Source: Lucifuga dentata (Eukaryota; Chordata; Actinopteri; Ophidiiformes; Bythitidae). From it: DNA of 64,000 bases. Where the stretch lies: assembly GCA_014773175.1 (NCBI GenBank), contig VXCM01000485.1:1-64000 (forward strand), given 5' to 3'. Shown piece after piece: positions 35,196 to 47,730 of this stretch. Positions within the stretch are counted from its first letter, which is position 1. Each line of letters begins with the position of its first letter. The position numbers and the translations under genes were made by a program. The notes below the pieces were generated by a model, which was not told the origin of the DNA, ran no database searches, and was given only the letters and a program-made list of their open reading frames with translations.

Positions 35196-35958
35196 TGTCA
35201 AAGTAGCTCCAGCTAATTTGATTGGGATACATTTTGACACAAAATCCAGTTTTAATGTAGGGTCGTGTGGTGGGAAAAATTAGCCATTACCCTACAGAGC
35301 TGGCATGAAATGTTTATAAATAATAAGTATGCCGGCACTGAGTGTGAAGGAAGTAGAGAGCTTGGGGAGTGTGCTGTCATTTATGCTGTAAGAGAACAGG
35401 GCACAGACTTTACCTCATTTTAGGAAGGTAGGGAATAAAAAAATAAAAAAATAAAAAACAAAATAAAATAAAAAAGAAAGAGAGCGGCAGAGAAGGAAAA
35501 AGGAGGAGTGCACGATAATGTGGAAGAGATTGTGGTGATGATGCGTGTGAGAGGGGAAGACAGTGAACGACAGGGTGAAAGAGTTAAAAAGGCATGGCGT
35601 CTGTTGGCTGGCAGGATGGACGGAGGGAAAGAGGGAAGTATGCAACAGCGGAATGTGACAAGTGCGGCAGAACAAACCGGTGGTGACTCATGGGCTCCTT
35701 CATTCACTACTGTGATAAGATACAGCAGGACAGCCCACCATATGGGATGGCACAACTTATTCATCCAATCACTTGGATTACATGGAGGACTGGAGGAGGA
35801 GAGGGGGACGGTGTGTTTTTATGTGCACGTGTGTGCATGTAGAGGAGATGATGCCTGAAGTTTTCCAGAATTTGACAGTGAATGAAAGAGGAAGTGAGGT
35901 TAATAGGACAACAGCGAGGAATATACTGGTAATTAATCTAGTAAAAGCTGGTAATTTC

Positions 35959-35992
<34 letters not shown>

Positions 35993-38010
35993 CTTGGCAT
36001 AACTGCCACAGGAAGCCAGAAACTGTACCATGAAGCATGCACCAGTTAATCATTTCTCGCTTTGGAATTATATAAATTGACCAGTTAATTGCAGATGCAA
36101 GTATTGCTTTCCTATGATGATCCTCTGAAGTGCTCCTCTTATCGTCTTGTGGAAAATTTATCCCATTATAATTCTTGTCCTAGAACTCCAACCAATTCTG
36201 AATGCAGCATAAGGATGAAAATCCCATGGATACAACACAACTAAATGGGGAATTCTCAAATGCTAAAATTAGCTGTCATCTGCTTTACTCTCAGATTGTT
36301 TGTTTATCCTCTTAAGAAAAAAAGAAAACCAACTTCTGACTCTGTCAACCCAATAACATATTTAAAGAGTAAAGCATTATTAAATAAAGACTTCTGCATA
36401 TATAATGTAATGATAATTGCTCCTGTCTTTTCTGAGCCTGTGTTAAATGAAGATTAAGGCTAAGCTGTGAGAGGTGAAGGGCCTGGCAAATTGAGCCCCA
36501 ACACATCAAGCGCAGGGATAGAAAAAGACATAATCTAAGCAAAGCCAAAGATATTTTTGTGAAGAAAATCATCTTTCCAGCTGGCTGGCAGGAGCCATCG
36601 TAAACCCTTTTAGAAGGTATCTAAACATTTCACTGAAAGCAGAACAAATTTGCTTAAGTTCCCAACATGCAGGAACCCGCCGATAAAAGCGTCTGTCCTA
36701 TACCACGGCTAGGAAACATGTTGTTATCCACTTTGTTGTTTTGCGACCTTGGCAGGTGGTTCAGTTTTTGCCAGAGAGATAGCAATCATTTCGGGAGTAA
36801 TTTAGGAATTTGACTAGTGGTGTATTCTATAATCAAGTGCTTTTAGGGTAGCAAGAGAGTCATTTGGATATGGAAAGGCAAGGCTAAAACCAAGAACAGG
36901 AATTTATTTATTTATTTTTTTCATAGTACACTATAATTTTGCCAAAACTGATCTGGGAAATGTACAAAGACTGAATTGGAAAATTCAAAATGGTGAGAAT
37001 TTTTCACTCCAAAGATGACCAAATGCACCAGACTGAATTAAGAAAGCCAGAATCTGCATGAAATATCCTACTTATTTCCCTTTAGGTTTGCTGATTCTAT
37101 GGTTACAAGCATGTGTAACATTCCTGAAGAATAGGAAAATGCTATGTTAATAACATCACTTGGAACATATCAGATTTTATCACAGCAAGGGACATGCACT
37201 ATTGAACAAATATAAAAATGGTTAAAAAGGGTTATGATGTGATACAGAGATGTGCACTGCCTTGCATACTTCAACATTCAGGAAATAAGCACACATATTT
37301 TGCAGTTATACTATATGAAATGCTCCAAAGTGATAACATGATGGAAATGTATGTAAATTCTGTGGGGAACTCAGGGGGTAGCATTAGCTAAAGTACAGAA
37401 GAACATCCCATGAGGTTAGACATGGGATGTGTTTCACAGCATAACTGCATTGTCAGTGATTCTTAGTCACAGCCATTCCTTCTGCCTGCTCTTGTTCCCT
37501 CTGCCCTTTGCCACAGGCTCTTCTCTGCTCTTAGTTCAACTCCAAATGATCTACTTTTCACTCTATTGTCCCTGCGTTTCAGGCAATTCAAGAGTAATTC
37601 TGTGTGACAGGTACAGCATTTCACTTCAAAAAGGACTTACCTGCTTAACACTGGATGTAGCTTCAATTAGGCAGCTTACACATGATCACTAGATTCTTCA
37701 CTTTGCCGCTGCACCCAAAGTTCAACCAAATTCAATTTCATACCATGTGCTGGCGACCTTTCCAACACATAACCAATGAGGGAAGAGCTGTCTGTGATCT
37801 AAGTAGAATATAATACTAATACTAATAACAATAATAATAGCTTATGAGCAACACAGAGCAGCAACACAAATAAAAACTCATAAAAGATCTGGGCTAAAAG
37901 GTGAACATGGTCAGCAGTCAGACAGAGTATCGGGGATTATGACTTTTATAATTTTTCTTATAACTAACACGTTACATTAACAGCTAACATAGCAATTGCA
38001 GCAAATAGTC

Positions 38011-38055
38011 AGCTTTGGATGTGGCTAATATTAGCTTTGGATGTAGTTAATGATT
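38011..38055 (+). repeat. Local 22-bp tandem duplication
   Basis: agctttggatgtggctaata and agctttggatgtagttaatg lie head to tail with few differences. Confidence 0.6.
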
Positions 38056-41000
38056 AGGTTCATCCAAACTTAACACTGCTTTTTGATGACTTGTGTTAGT
38101 CTTGGTTTGAATGCTCTCCTTTATGTTAATGTGCAGAACGATCTTGTGTGTAGGTAGTTAGGTGAGCAACACAAACTGTTAAACACGGAACAATTTCATT
38201 GCGGCTGATGTGTAAGCAGCCGTAAAGCTAAAATGTTTAACTTTACACATGGTGTATGTGGGTTCTGTTGTTAATATTCAGTTGTCAGAGTCAAATGTCA
38301 TTGACCAAGTATGTGACTTGATCACAAATATATTTCTTATTTTTATTGGTCAGTTTTAAAAGCATCCCGAACCACACAGACATACTATGCCATCCTCCTT
38401 CACATAGATGGAGGATGGATGGATATAAGCACTCCTTCTCAAGGCTGAAAGGATATTAACTGCTCCTATACTGTATCTGACCACCATTCTGTTTCTCTGA
38501 GAGTGCCCACTCTCCACATTGTGTCTGTTGCCCCACATGGTGCAGCAATACTTACTTGATGAGGTTTGACATCAATAAAAGACTGTCTGCATCAAGAAAA
38601 AAAAAATGGCCACATTCTGACTCTAGATAATAGATGTTGCCATTCTAAGCCAATAATAGTGTCTATAATGAAATCAGCGGAGCAGAAAAGAGGCGCTCTT
38701 TCATTTCCTTGTATGGAGCTGTGAGTTTTGTACATCCCATTATTCATCAGGTCCTGGCCACTGATAACTGGCCCATTTGCATCTGAATCAAGAATGCCTT
38801 ATAACCTTCTCCAAAAAAAACAAACAAACAAAAAAAAAAAAAANAAAAAAAAAAAAACACACCACCTCCCATGCAAATGAACTGCCCTAAAAAGAAGTAG
38901 GCACTGTACTGAGTTATTTGCAAGCAAGTGTGACCTACTCTGGGGGTTGTGTTGATTTGATCCAGCGTGTAATAGTGGTATCATCTTGAGTCAAGATACA
39001 TTACTTGGATATGCCATGACTCTGGATGTGATGTGACTGTAGAATGTTACAATATTCAATGATAAAAGCTTTTATTATATTTATTTCCTTCCAAACTGGC
39101 ATGTTTTTAACTGAATGACTGTATCCTTAGTGTATCTTGTGAAGCCCCTTTCCCCAGACGTGCTCTACTTCTGAACAGGACAATGAACAGGACGAGAATG
39201 CATCATAGAAAAAAGGGTGAATGAGCTTAGCCTTGCTTTCCAGAAAATGCTTGTCTCACTCTAGTGTTTTCTGCAGTTCAAAGGCTTTCCCATTTAAAAT
39301 CTCTGCTGCAATTCAGGAACATCCTGTGTGATATTTGTGATCAATCATAACAGCAGAAAAAGATGGCATCGGCTCAAAATAATAAAAAAGATGCTATCCA
39401 TAAAGTGGTGATCTGTTGCGGGATGAATTCCTCAGGGAAAAGTCTCGCTGCACCAGTCAGGCTGTTCGTAACCCCCAGCACACAGACAGATTAATGGAGT
39501 GTGCCTTCATACAGAGTAGTTGGCTTAAACCCAAAATGAAGCTGGGTTTAATCCTCAGCTTTTGCAACTGTGAAATAAGGCAACATATAGGGAATATGTG
39601 TAAGGTCTATAAAAAAAAAAAAATAACAAGTAAGCACAACACATAAAACACAAAAAATACTTCCTCTGTTCCACATATGCTACCAACACAAACCCACTTA
39701 CAAATGCAAGAGGGCAAATGGGTAGAAAAGGGAAGGGAAGTGGGGGTCTTTTGTGTACTCGGAGTCTAGGTCCTGGCCATTAAATAAGCTGGCACTGCAG
39801 AGGTGAACTGCACTGACAATGATATATGAGAGATACACACTCCATTGCTGTTATGAATTGGTTGGCTCTTGTGCAGACAATGTGCATGCGAATGCGGCGC
39901 ACACATACACACCCGCACACACAAAATCAAGAGGTAGTTCTAGAGCCAATAGTATCTTCCTCTCATCCAGACAAATTCAATTTTCATCCAGGACATATGT
40001 AAGCTGATTAAAACAGCCAACAATGACAAGAGAAATATGTTACATCCTTCAGGATTGGACACAATATTGAGTGCTGCTTTGGCAATGGGATGCTTCTTCT
40101 CTTTCTGCATCTTTCTGTCTCTCTGCATGCCTCTCTTGTGGCATTTTAGTGTCATCTGAAGCCTACATATCAAACTTTCTTTTTCTTTTCCTTTTTTTTG
40201 ACTATATGGCTCCTTGTCCCACACTCACTAAAAGCTATGCAACACATGTTATGTTTATTTACAAAAAGTATATGTTTATGGTCTTCAGCATGCATGTTTT
40301 ACCATTTAAACAATGCATTAAGTGATGAACAAATGTCCGTTGTGATAGTTACAGCAACGGAAAAGGGGGGAAAAAAAGCATCACAAAGCAATCTGCTTTA
40401 AATAGTATCAGGCAATTATTATTATTATTTTCATTTTTGTATTTTGTTAACACATAATATATCTAATATAATCAAAACATGAAACATGTTTCTTATTATT
40501 AAGGTTCAGATGTCAAGCATGGCTATACTTATCATTTGATCATGCCATTCTTGTATAGTTGTTGATCTTTAATGTCACATAGTTCTATAATCTCTCTCCT
40601 TACTAAAGGGACAAGATGATATACAATAACACCCTGCAGTAATAAATAATGAACATGGGATATGATGACAGCTTTTACTTCCACCTTCTGTTAGTGGTCT
40701 GGGTGGAACCATAACTATCAAAAGTGTGTCAGGCAGACACACGCCCATGCACTGGGGACATCACAACGTCTGTTTAGCCACTGAAAAATAATGTCATATC
40801 ACCAAACTGGTGAAGAACACATCTAAATTATGAATGATGGGAGGTTAATTATAGATAGAGGGAGGGCAGAAGTAATGCCTTAGACAGTTTCCTGAAACAC
40901 ATGGTTGGATACATGGCTACAGATCCACAGCACATTCCCTGGCAAGTAACAACTCAGGAAGACTCCTTAATTAGCCAGTCTGCTCTGATATTAGTTGGTC

Positions 41001-43473
41001 TTTTCTACATGTTGTTGTATTCAAACTCCTTTCTTTTAAAGAACACACTTCAAATAAGCATGTAATATGAATGTGCTTAACTGAAGCTGTCAGAGAAAAC
41101 TGTGCTTCTGTCGACAATAAAGCAGGGAAATAATTATATGAAAAGCAATTATAACCGCTGCTAATCCTTATAGGAAGATGTGTAAAGCGATGGTTGAGAC
41201 TGACATAAAAGACATCCATGAGAAATAAGAATAAGGCCTTACAGTTGACAAAACTTTATTTTAGGGAATCATCATTTTTCTTTGTTTCAAGATACTTTTT
41301 GGAATACATCTGAATGAAAGCCTTCTCACAGAGTCAATGCTATACATTTGATCTGCTTGATGCAATGAACTCTCTGCATTAATGCAAGAGGCCTGCACCT
41401 GGTATTCTGAAGAAATGCAATACGCTGTCAACCACCAACAAAAGCAAAAAAGGGGGTCAAAGATTTGGTTTGCAAGCAAGTTGGGGATGGCGACTGGGTA
41501 GGTGGGGTGACCCAAAGAGGGCTAAAGGGATCGGTGTGGAACTAACAAGAGGCGTGCCTCCCTTGCATGGGAAAAAGACAAGGCCACTAGGGAAGAATGA
41601 AGTTCTAGACATCCATGGAGCCTTGTTTTGGGGCCTTGTGATCCCCAGAGGTTTCGTGGAGTTGTGGGAGGTTCGTCAGTGGCCTCACTGCTTTTGTACC
41701 ACAGTCAGTTCTGATGACAGCTCCAACTGTGAATCAAGTGCATAACTGAACTATAGAAAAAAAAAGAGAGAGAGAAAAAAAAAACATTTTCCTCACTGAT
41801 GCACAAACTAAAGGCTCTATCTATTCATCCCAACTCTGCTTCCAAACAAGATAATAAAAAAGAGAACTGTGTTCACTTCAGTCAGTCACAGGAAAGTTTT
41901 GTCTACAGGGCTTCTGTTTGACAGTTAAATGCAATTTCAAAAGATGAGTACGGTTGTTACACATACTCAATATCTGTCTAACTCTATCAATCTTTTTCTC
42001 TCAGTTACCTCTGCTGTCGTACAAATAAAACCATAAGTCTAGATATATTATGACTACACTTGGTTTACACAGAGATAACTAAAGCTTAACAGTGTAGCTG
42101 AACAGTGTAAAGCTGAACATTATGTCTGTACTGCATGTAGTTTCATTCATTGATTTTTTTTTTTTTTTTAACTTTGACCGCCAGAGTTTTCATACTGTAG
42201 AATGTGTTAGTATGAATATAATTCTTACAGTACAACAGCAGAAAGAGTAAAGAAGGAAGCCTGTTTCATTGGCTGAATGTTGAGGAACATAACGGAGGGT
42301 AGGAAGAAAAAGGGGGAGTTGGCTCCGACGTGACGTTGAAAGGAAGCTGAGCGTTGCTGGGTACGGCCCAGTCTGAGAACAGCCTGCCGCAGTCCTTAGC
42401 AGTGAAGGCCTTGGGACATCCACATGGCCCATTCACCCAGTTATACTCAAACATTCAAAGCCTTCCTTCCAAAGGGCCAAACTTTTGTTCTCCCACAAAG
42501 GGCCTGACCAGAGGTTCTCCCATAGATGAGAGCTCCGTTCAAAATCAGATTATTTCCACTGAAATCCTCCTTTCTTCACCTGCCAGTTAACTATGTCAGT
42601 GCCATTGTGTCTTCCCTGAAAAAGCGCTCCATTTTGGCATAATGGAGGCTGGATATGTATTATTGCTTTTACTGTGACATTTATTTCAGGACAAGAGAGG
42701 CACATCCCACCCCCTCTCTCCTTCCTCCATTCCGTATTTTTTTTCTTTGAAGAAAAATCTGGGCCACATGCCCCAAAGGAACGCAAAGTGCTTTAATTCA
42801 TTCGCACCTTTTCTCTCTGTCTGCCATCTTCAAGACCTCTCTTTATGCCCAGAAGTGATTTGTTCAGGCTGGACCATCAAAGCAATTATGGTAGCAGCCT
42901 GCTTCCCTATTATGAGTGGAGATGACTGACAACAGAGTGATGGTGCGGGGCTGGAAGGGCACTTGGCTTCAATTTATTTGATCTGAAAATTTTTTTTTCA
43001 TTCATTGGCATCCATTCATACAACAAAACACAAACAAACTGTTCATATTATCTCCTTGAGATTTTTGAATAAAACCAAGTTAATTGATTTTCCTCTTTTT
43101 AGCAATGTTCGATTATCTTTCTTGCCTATCTGGACAAAGTGATTGAAGGCCACATTTAGGTGATACAGGACAGCGAATGCCAGCAATGTAACAGAATACA
43201 GTGGGGCACGGTAGGCAGAGATGTGTTGCAATTAATGTAATGGACATGAGAGCGCACAATCCTTGGACTAATGAGAATGTCTTATATTACAGTGCAAATG
43301 CACAGGGTCGCCAAGACTCCTATCATTACTGGCTATAGGAAGATGGCTCGCCACAAAAGGGGATACTCCATAAATGGATAATGCGGACGGAGAGAGTAGG
43401 GTATGGCGCCACTGAGCCAATGTTCCATCCAAGAGTAATAATTCTGCCTGGAGTGACACAGGATCATTGGGAC

Positions 43474-43582
43474 GGATGGAGACAGGATGGAAGGAAAGAG
43501 AAAAAAAAAAACATAAAGCATTTAAAGANGGATGGAGACAGGATGGAAGGAAAGAAAAAAAAAAACATAAAGCATTTAAAGA
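43474..43582. repeat. Assembly join: 53-55 bp duplication around N at 43529
   Basis: 43474-43528 and 43530-43582 are the same sequence apart from a slight difference at the start of the internal A run. A length difference in a homopolymer is what two independent contig ends would show. Confidence 0.8.
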
Positions 43583-46500
43583 AAACAGGGCATAAAAGTT
43601 GACAAGGGGAATAGTGAGGAATGAGGCAAAATGATAGAAAAGTGAGAAGTGGGTGTGTGTACCTAAGCAAAAGATAGAAAGGGAAAGGAAAACAAAGTGG
43701 AAGAGGAAATAAAGGAGTATTAGAGAGAATATGAAAGATGTGAGAGAGAGGCAAATGGTGAAAGAGAGATGGGAGCATAACACACAGATAGCAATGAGGC
43801 GATATGACACATTGGCTAATCAGTCTGCTGTCATTTTCTCTCATATGCTGTCATCTTGGCCATCAAGCTATCAAGACCTTGTGCCTCTCTCCCTCACTGA
43901 CTGATTCCTATATTCAATTATTCAAGGTTTATAAGCATCTATTCAGCTAACAGCAGATCTAGTAAAATAATGAAAGGGCTGCTTCTTCAGCCACCAACTG
44001 TCATAAAACTTTTACAATTGGCAAAAGAAAAATCAATTTCTCAGACGCACTGTTATCACCACTGTAAACATATTAATGATGGTATCAGGAGTGAAGAAAG
44101 AGCTCTACCATGTAAGAGACTTTAATAATGCAGTACATGAGCGATTTTACATGCTTTCTCACTAATCATAATGTATGGTGGCTGAATATTTACAATGATG
44201 GAATGCTATATATAGAAAACTGAATATTTAGATATATTGTATGTGTACATTGCTTATGTATGCATGATATATTTGAATGTACATATGCATATCCTACAGC
44301 GAGAGCTTGTATGGGATATGATGGTAGAACATTTATGCTGACCTCCTTATTAAAGTAACCTGCATGAGTTAAGCTGTGACAGAAACCATATCATCTACTG
44401 GCCTGTCAAGGAATGCTCAGCTTCACTAAACATTCTCCCAAGTACAAAACAATCCAACATATGCATACAGTACATGCAGAGACACACACACATATCACTC
44501 TCACACAGACACAAACTTCCACCCTCAGTCATCAGGAATCTTAAGGAACATCATATCTCCAGGCTGCCATTATCCATCCCAGTGAAACAGTGACCCGAGC
44601 CACTGGAACAAACTCATCTGAAGTGGAAGGGAGAAAACAATAGTTGAGGTAATGCAGTGTGCAGCCTCATCTTTTACTTAGCTGGAAATGCCTCCAGGGT
44701 GGAGATGTTACACAGCAAACTCTACTGGCTTTCCACTAATGCATGACCTCCATAGTGTTCTGCCCAGTTTTCCTCTGAGGCTGTCTTCTTATTAACACAC
44801 TTCAGGCTATGGAGTTTGTACATGGAAATTCTGGTCACGCACAGACACAGAAATATATATATATATATATGTATATAAAGCTTGCAGACATAAGTACACA
44901 TTATACAATAATATATATACTGTATGCATACACACATATATGGGCCACACTCGCATATACTTCAAATCACATATCCCTACCCTTTTAACGTACATCTGCT
45001 TAATCCTCATTCAGTTGAGGCACAGGGTTTACTCTATGGAAAATTGTCTATTTTTAAACCTGACATAATAGTCTTAGAGGACTAACATTGTAATTTATGA
45101 ATATCAAACTGCTTTGTTTTCATTTTTTCCGCTCCTTCTCAGAAGTGTTTTGGTTGAATTTTAATAAACTCACAGATGCAAATGGAAAGTTTGCCGTCTG
45201 CATAAGAGCGATGATGGCGATGCCAAGCAGCTTCTAAAGAAGAGGTTAGCTACTCTTCACACCGTAGGGAGCATGTGGCAAAATTTATGAAGAGCTGTAG
45301 CCAATTCCTTTCCTTCAGACCGAGTAGCAACATACAATCAGGTCCACGAACACCAATTCTTTTTGTTCCCCTATTTCACCTTCACTTAACCAAACAACAG
45401 ATTATTTTCTTAGAAGAAGCGGCAATACCCCAACCTCTATTTAGTTCTTCTCCACCAACATTTGCTAGTCATCACCACTCATAAATAAGCTGCTGAATCT
45501 CATTTACCCCTGTAGTAGTTAATCAAAATAGAGAATAAAGATAATGTACAGTGAATTGGATTTCCAATACTTCCATGATGGAATCGCATGGACAACAAAC
45601 TGAAGTTTAGGATGATGAAATAATAGTCCATCAACATTAGTTTTCAAATGTGCAAACATTGTACATTACAGAGCAAAGGAGCAAAGGTCGTCTGGCAGTC
45701 CGCTTCCCAGAGACCTTGGCTTCAAAGGATAATGACCTCAAATTGTACACTGGTGTGTAATTAAGCATGGTCATTTCCCTAGTAGCTTAGAACAGCAAAT
45801 GTGTCATTGTGAGAGTAAACAACAATTACACTTACACTAATTATGCTCCAACTGCATCATCCTATAAAACAATCACAAGCAAGGGCACATATTAGTTAAA
45901 GCTAAATACAAACAATACACAAAATGTTCATGTATGGCCTTCTCTTTTGAAATGTTTTATTTACACTAAAATAAGGTTGTGTGAACACTGGGCATTTAAA
46001 AGCCTTATGGATATTTGGTGGTCAGCGACAACAGCAACAGTTAATGTGGCTGTGAGTACTGCTTAAGTTCAGAAAAGCTTACACTGGCAAGGATGTGATT
46101 TGACCCCCATTCAAATCCTTCCATCAGACACCAAGCAAATAGAAGTCAAAGGAACGAATGAAAAGACAAAACAAGAAAGAAAAAAGGGATGAGGAGCTAA
46201 ACCAGCGGGATTAGTGCTAAGTAACTAAATGGGCCATATCGCTTCTCCATTACCAGAAAGGAATAAGTATTTCAGCTGCTGGAATCTAAATAAAAAAAGG
46301 TAAATTCTGTCCTCTGTTCATCCCTTGTTCACTCATGTGTAAATGTTGCACACTCTTACAGCTTTCCTTTTCTTCATACCCAATATGAGCAAATGGAGCC
46401 TCGCCATCATATCCTTGAGGCCCATCAATAAATAAACTTGACGCAAATAAACAGATAAATAAATAAATGTGAAGAGCCTTGCAAATGGGCATCAGTCAGC

Positions 46501-47380
46501 ATTAGTGATGGAGGCATGTCAAGCATAATCACGCTTGGCTGGAGGGGAGTGCCTGAGTGTAGGGAATATTCTTGCTGATTGCACAGACAGTGTGTGTGTG
46601 TATGTGTGTGTGTGGAAGGGAGGGCATCACTAGTTTTCATATTTTTACTTTCATTTAACCCTTTCACGTTCTTTTACCCTCATTACCTCTTTATCACTAT
46701 CTCAATTGAACATCTGTCAATCAAAAATATGACTCAGTCTTTTTTGTTATATTTTCCTCTCTTTTCCTTTCCTTTTCTTTTCATTTATTCCTCTCTCTTT
46801 CCATATCCCTATGTCTACTTCTCTTTCTCTCTGAGCTTGACCCCCATTATGCCTGGTTATCACCTTGACTACCTTATATTATTTATCTCTGTTATAAGAA
46901 AAATAAAAACACACAAGCTACTGATGTCATGACCAACTGTGCATTTACCCCTGAATATAGATTATGATGAGGATATTTTCTCCTGACACTCACTTGATGT
47001 TTTTACAAATACGATGGACAATAGTGGCCATCAGTCATGAGAACAGTTATGAATTTATTTTATGTCACATCTTGGTCCAAAACAGTAATTGCTTGCTGTC
47101 AAGTATTTGCTGTTATTGCCCTGACTGTCAAATGCATCAATTCACGTAAACAAAACAAAACTCACTGTGGTGACAGTGTGAACATCGAACAACATTCAAG
47201 GCGTGAAAATGTTGATGACACATCATCAACATTCTTTTGTCATTAACTGAAGGGTCTGCGGACTAATGCAACTCAAGTCTTTCAGTTTTCCTTTTATCAT
47301 GACTTCAGAAATAAGTAGAATTTTGTTTGCCTTGATTTTGTTGTCTGCATCTCCAATTTAGACAAAGATTTGATAAAAAA

Positions 47381-47447
47381 TCTATCTATCTATCTTAGAG
47401 AGGGGGGACGGACAGATGGACAGACAGACAGATAGATAGATAGATAT
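47381..47447. repeat. ATCT / GATA snap-back
   Basis: A short ATCT array is followed about 35 bp later by a GATA array, with an acag/gacag-rich loop between. The two arms are perfectly complementary over about 14 bases. Confidence 0.75.
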
Positions 47448-47512
47448 GCTGCCATTTCAGGTTTTATAAAAACTTCAAGACTGACTGAATTGTTAAGTTT
47501 TTTGCTCTTAAA

Positions 47513-47578
<66 letters not shown>
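47513..47578. repeat. (ATCT)16 microsatellite
   Basis: Uninterrupted tetranucleotide array of 66 bases. It lies 66 bp from the snap-back and could pair with its GATA arm. Confidence 0.95.
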
Positions 47579-47683
47579 GTTACATATGAAAAACTGGCTA
47601 CAATCTTGTAGTCAGTTGGATTCCAAATACAGTATAGAAAGTAAAATCATATTGCAGCTGGGTTCAAAATAGAGAAAAAAAAN

Positions 47684-47730
47684 ATATATATATATATATA
47701 TATCTATATATATATAGATATATATATATT
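47684..47730. repeat. (TA)n with internal TATC/GATA palindrome
   Basis: A TA array beside a join N at 47683, with tatatatctatatatatata and gatatatatatatt forming an inverted repeat. Confidence 0.8.

Larger units (their letters stand above)
33711..47380. other. Intronic DNA, largely unassigned
   Basis: Contains A32 at 35162-35193, a poly-A run near 35962-35990, a purine-rich block at 35400-35680, a poly-A join at 38844, a 22-bp local duplication at 38011-38055, a purine-rich block at 43590-43770, TA/TG arrays near 44850-44935, and a pyrimidine-rich block near 46735-46830. No exon with good splice sites was found. Confidence 0.45.

Noticed and set aside
41470..41745. 91-codon plus-strand frame
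   Set aside because: GC-richer than its surroundings but with no recognised domain, no splice context and no repeat match, so not called.
43268..43810. 180-codon open frame on the minus strand
   Set aside because: It is the complement of a purine-rich block and crosses the join artefact at 43529, giving low-complexity Phe/Leu/Ser sequence without a domain.
47513..47578. Regular short repeats resembling a CRISPR array
   Set aside because: These are a pure tetranucleotide microsatellite with no spacers, in a vertebrate genome.
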